Part shown: positions 60,501-64,000 of the stretch, one piece after another
Numbering within the stretch: position 1 is the stretch's first letter
Layout of the letters: each line of letters begins with the position of its first letter
From: Rhabditoides inermis
Taxonomy: Eukaryota; Nematoda; Chromadorea; Rhabditida; Rhabditidae
Direction of reading: 5' to 3'
Length of the DNA stretch: 64,000 nt
NCBI GenBank assembly: GCA_963966185.1
Contig: CAWZYM010000219.1
Span: 181,001-245,000 of the forward strand
The notes under the pieces: generated by a model
Told to the model about the DNA's origin: nothing
Databases searched by the model: none
The model's input: only the letters and a program-made list of their open reading frames with translations
Program-made: the position numbers and the translations under genes

Positions 60501-60941
60501 GCCCGCGAACGACCCATCACCTCCCCGTCCGACATCGTGTCTGGCAACCAATCGATAAATCAATCGATATTTGCACATTTCCTCCGTGTTTCTGTCTCTA
60601 ATCTCTAGATAAAGGTGATTAATATCTATCGATAACCACTCGATAATCGATAACACTCACCCGGCTCATCCTCGTCGTCGCTGTTTGGCTGGGAGACGAC
60701 GGTGCGCGAGAAGAACACCTCGATAGGGGGAGAGCCGGCGATGGAGGACGACGATTCCGCCTTGTGCAGCTGCAAGGACGTGTTTACAAAGTACAAGCTT
60801 TACAAAATTATTTTACAAATACAAATGACGCACCTGCACCGTCTTGCTCTCCTCGACGACGCGGTCCCATCCCTCGGGCGCGTTCGGGCCCTCGCCGAGA
60901 ATGTTCGACAACGCCTCGTTGAGTTGTCGATCGCGTTGCAT
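52923..60941 (-). CDS. PAQR/adiponectin-receptor-like 7TM protein, 450 aa long form
   Basis: Seven-helix PAQR protein; family members act in membrane fatty-acid homeostasis as putative zinc ceramidases. Exons: 60834-60941, 60661-60769, 60426-60540, 60153-60240, 59393-59443, 59034-59107, 58646-58743, 56264-56340, 56103-56209, 55803-55908, 55551-55659, 53254-53420, 53066-53126, 52923-53005; 450 codons plus stop. Acidic cytoplasmic N-terminus (about 155 residues), then LPDWLQDNEYI, GHRPPLPTF, HTETGNIWTH, SFVFHTMCCH (zinc His about 260), KLDYMGIS (Asp about 278), FFPGKFDIW and SHQLFH (His about 407 and 411). All zinc and catalytic positions are present. The start follows a GTAG acceptor, so upstream UTR exons are possible. 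An alternative first exon lies at 59601-59672. Confidence 0.9.
53459..53545 (-). repeat. Dispersed repeat, inverted relative of 20205-20300
   Basis: Contains TTTATCTCGAATCAA and TTACGGCAAGGTTACGGTAA, the reverse complement of the segment at 20210-20275. In the PAQR intron. Confidence 0.6.
54103..55393 (+). CDS. Sre-like 7TM chemoreceptor nested in a PAQR intron, 329 aa
   Basis: Putative nematode chemosensory receptor. Exons: 54103-54153, 54250-54402, 54441-54782, 54827-54903, 54951-55143, 55178-55258, 55301-55393; phases agree, 329 codons plus stop. Several membrane helices (SSLAMIFVYVIM, LYMYLFNIVEYALPLMIT, YSIIIFPIAVMAERALAM with the ER of the Sre/Sra class, VVVDIIMVLLIIP or equivalent, YLWIAPLVLLMQ). 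The C-terminus GYFRMLGQQW resembles the YF..L...W ending of Sre receptors. AATAAA at 55444. The gene sits entirely in the 2.1-kb PAQR intron 53421-55550 on the opposite strand. Its start follows TTTCAG, so a short 5' exon or trans-splicing is possible. Ligand unknown. Confidence 0.8.
59601..59672 (-). other. Alternative first coding exon of the PAQR gene
   Basis: ATG-initiated exon MSVAVAEAVQSSCTDLD.. ending CAG before a GTGAAA donor, phase 0, which would join the 59393-59443 exon in frame. It yields a 334-residue form that replaces the 140-residue leader of the long form with 24 residues. An internal promoter is inferred. Confidence 0.6.
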
Positions 60942-62085
60942 CTACAAGACTCTGTGTTTCACAACACATACATAATTCACATAGTGAATACAAAATAGGA
61001 ATCGCGGATGAGTCATAGCCGCGCCCGCACCGAACGACGCGCCGTCGGAATGAAAGAGTGCGAGGCAGACAGACAGACACGGGGATAACCGGTAGATGGA
61101 CGGATGGCGCGTGCTAGTCACTTCGAATCAATCAGAGTGGCCGTCGGGAGTACGCACATCACGTGATGAATGGCCTGGGCGGCGACAGGTGACACCATGT
61201 TTTGACAAATATCAAAGCGCTAAGCGCCCCAGCACAACACGAAAGCATCGCAACACGAGCGATTCGCGTGCGAACGAGTGAGTGAGCATGGGAAAGGTGG
61301 GCGAAGTGAGTGTCGGCATGTGCAATGTGCGTGTGGTTATCAGTGAGTGAGCTTGTCAGCTGTCGAGACACGGTGTGAGCAACAACATGTCCAAATGACG
61401 CCGAGACACCCCGGCAACAAAGACACAACACTACATTTGAGATGGCGCGATAATCAGAGTGTGATAATGATGATATGGGGATGTTGAAAGTTTGGCGACA
61501 CGCGATGACTTGTAAAAAGTGCAAAGACAAAGTGGCTGTCCGAGAAATCTCGACATTTCATTTTGTTCGCACGTGTTTCATAGAATCGAGCGGGCGGCGT
61601 GTGCAGAACACAGGGAGATTGATGAGTAGTCAATCTGAATCAGACAAAAAGAACTGGAGCGAATGAGGCACAATGTTGTGGGGGAGGGGGCGAAAATCGA
61701 CAATTGCGTGTGATGGGGGGGGGGGGGGGGGTGAGAGAGAGAGTGGACGGGGCCTTCCCTCGCTCGCCCCGCCCCCTTACCGCACCCCACTGGCCGCCAC
61801 TCACACCACACACCGCACAGTGAGTGAGCAGCAAGCAACACAAATGCATGTTTCCAATATCTCTCACTCCCGTCTCACCCTGAGAGAGTGATTGCAGATA
61901 ACGCTGTTTCAAAGAACAACTAACACGAATTTCGGCGAAACACGCATGGCCTTCCGAACGAATAAGGCGATTGCGAGTAGTTTGTAGTACGAGCGCAGCC
62001 TGATCAATCGATCTGCACGCGGCGCTAGGCAAGGCAAAACACTCTCATTCAAGTTGTAGCGATTTGGTCGGAAGGTCGCGCTACA
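60942..62085. other. Divergent intergenic region, PAQR and mARC-like genes
   Basis: About 1.1 kb between diverging genes, probably both promoters. Includes a G-run (about 61714-61731) and a GA run next to it. No gene supported. Confidence 0.5.
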
Positions 62086-63144
62086 ATGGAGGACAAGAAG
62101 GCGCTGATCGTGTGTCTTGCCGGCACATTCGTCGTCTACCATGTGAGCACTTGCTTGTCCTTTGTCGGGTAGGTCACTGTTCAATTCGAACGTTTAGGGC
62201 GGCAAGTGGCTGTACACTTCATGGCACGCGCGGCAGCAGAACAAGCAGCTGGAGAGCATGCCGTTCGTCCAGGTCGGCAAGCTCGACACGCTCACCATCT
62301 ACCCCATCAAGTCGTGCCGGGGAATGAAGGTGAGTCCGGGTACCTGATTCCGTGACGTAATATTTTTCAAACGCGCAATTGAAGTCGCATCCAGCCTCCT
62401 GCTTCTCTCGCTATCGCTTTCCATAGTCAGACACGAGAACAGAGTACTAGAAACGAGGGGAGAAAGAGCGCAGCCGCGCGTCGCGTGCTTCAAGTCGGCG
62501 CGCTGCGGCTGGGCATTTCGCCAAGCGCGAACTCTCAGATGGCGAATGAAACGACTACAAGTCGTGGGTAACTGAAGCATGGAAGTACTGGAGTGAGTGT
62601 GTTGCAGGTGGCGTGGCTGGACTGCGACGCGCTGGGCGTGCACTACAACGGCCTGCGCGACCGCCACTGCATGATCATCGACGGCGCCAACGGAGAGTCA
62701 GTCGCATAGAGCTTAGACATAGATTACATAAAAAAAATCTATTTTTTCCACAAAAATTCAATAATATTAGATAGATGAATTGTTCTCCTATCGTAAGGTT
62801 GAGGATAAATATATATCTGCTGCAGGTTCTACACTGCTCGCAAAGTGCCGGAGATGATTCTGATCGAATCTTCCTGGGTCGACGGCCACCTCACCCTCTC
62901 CTACAACGGAGACAAGGTACGACCACGTTCGGTATCCATTTATTCCATATTCATGTCAAGTTCAGGTCACTGTCGACTTTGACGACGCAGTGAAGAGGAA
63001 CGATGTGCGCAGGGGAAAGTGAGTTGTTCGGGAAATCGATAAATCAATAGTGTTCAGGCTGTTCCACGGCGAGCAGACGGACGGGTACGACTGCGGAGAC
63101 GATGTGTCCGCCTTCCTGGATAAGGCAATGGGAAGGAAGGGTGC

Positions 63145-63182
<38 letters not shown>

Positions 63183-63408
63183 CCCTCACTCCAGACTCTC
63201 GTCTGATCTTCTACCGCCCCGGCATGTACAACGAGCGCGTGCAGAAGACCAAGCCCGGATTCTGGAACAACAACGTCGTGCCGAACAGGGAGGATGACGT
63301 GGGTGGAGGGAGAGAGGGAGAGAGAGACAGAGAGGGAGAGGGAGAGAAAGGGAGAGAGAGAGAGAAGAGAGAGAAGAGTGGAGAGAGATAGGGGGAGAAA
63401 AGGAGAGA

Positions 63409-63444
<36 letters not shown>

Positions 63445-63881
63445 AGGTTGCGTACTGCGACGCGGCGCCCTTCCACATTACCACTGAATCGTCGCTGCAC
63501 GAGCTGCAGAAGAAGCTGGACCACAAGGTGAGCACGTGTACTTGTTCCTTTATTCTCTCCTCACTCATCGATGGTACACGTCAGCTCGTCAGCCACTGAC
63601 ATTCACAATAGTGAAGAGTTTCTAAAACTATGGCACTAGGATACGTTAGCCACTGATACAAGTGTCACTAAGATTATGGCACTAAAAGACACGCCGGGCA
63701 CACTCCAGTCACTAAAAGTCACTAAGAGCCATGCCAAAGAGTGAGTGTGTTGCTCTCAGGTGTCGAACGCCAACTTCCGCGCCAACTTCGTTGTGTCTGG
63801 CTGTCCCGCGTGGGACGAGGACGCGTGGAGTGACGTGCGCATCGCAGCCACACAGCTACAGCTCTTCCAGCCGTGCACCAG
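62086..63881 (+). CDS. MOSC-domain, mARC-like molybdenum enzyme, 3' truncated
   Basis: Relative of the mitochondrial amidoxime-reducing component, a molybdenum-cofactor enzyme of the outer mitochondrial membrane that reduces N-hydroxylated compounds. Exons: 62086-62142, 62198-62329, 62608-62696, 62826-62916, 62966-63018, 63058-63140, 63195-63298, 63447-63527, 63760-63881, then off the window. An N-terminal anchor helix (ALIVCLAGTFVVYH) precedes the MOSC N-terminal domain: VGKLDTLTIYPIKSCRGM, RDRHCMIID, EFYTARKVPEMILI; then GYDCGDD, whose Cys is the expected Mo ligand, and MOSC motifs RANFVVSG and LFQPCTR. Introns 63141-63194 and 63299-63446 are CT or GA microsatellites. The C-terminus is outside the window. 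Family assignment is firm. Confidence 0.9.
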
Positions 63882-64000
63882 GTGAGAGGAGAACTCGGTT
63901 CTCCTTGCACTTTGCACCGTGGGTACGGCAGTACGGCGGGGAGTTAGCTTATAGCGTGCAAAACAAGGCAGTTGTTGCATCCGGTCAGCTTGGAATTGTT

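Overview
This is nuclear DNA from a nematode. The supporting evidence is a major sperm protein gene, nematode-type 7TM chemoreceptors, an NRF-6-type acyltransferase, phospholipid scramblase paralogs, saposin-like proteins and genes cut into many small GT-AG exons. The many short exons and the heavy load of microsatellites and small transposons would fit a diplogastrid such as Pristionchus, but the genus is inference. Gene models were built by hand from splice sites and reading phase. Apart from the two genes truncated by the window ends, each sums to a whole number of codons with one stop.

Layout. 1-4.4 kb: 3' part of an NRF/acyltransferase-3 gene (+). 4.4-7.1 kb: 160-bp satellite and repeats. 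7.1-7.9 kb: saposin-like gene (-). 8.6-13.0 kb: 7TM chemoreceptor (-) with a complete major sperm protein gene (+) inside one intron. 13-18.4 kb: no gene seen; a GC-rich structured patch, a foldback element and a 2.1-kb pyrimidine tract. 18.4-26.4 kb: two tandem scramblase genes (-). 26.4-30.7 kb: repeats and a decayed gene copy (+). 30.7-32.3 kb: BAR-domain gene (-). 32.8-35.0 kb: broken non-LTR retrotransposon (+). 35.3-36.6 kb: second saposin-like gene (+). 36.7-37.1 kb: inverted fragment of the transporter 3' end (+). 37.3-37.7 kb: small hydrophobic-leader protein (-). 38.0-42.2 kb: SLC6 transporter (-). 43.0-52.1 kb: 31-exon gene carrying a CENP-C motif (-). 52.9-60.9 kb: PAQR/adiponectin-receptor-like gene (-) with a complete chemoreceptor gene (+) nested in an intron. 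62.1 kb to the end: MOSC-domain mARC-like gene (+), running off the window.

The genes do not form one pathway. Four membrane or lipid themes recur (acyltransferase, scramblases, BAR protein, PAQR), but nothing shows co-regulation. What stands out is genome architecture. A small terminal-inverted-repeat family sits within about 50 bp of a 5' exon of four minus-strand genes and forms the splice acceptor in two of them. Many introns consist largely of one microsatellite. Two genes lie antisense inside introns of others, and inverted partial duplications have an endpoint in simple repeats. The functionally most notable gene is the CENP-C-like kinetochore gene.
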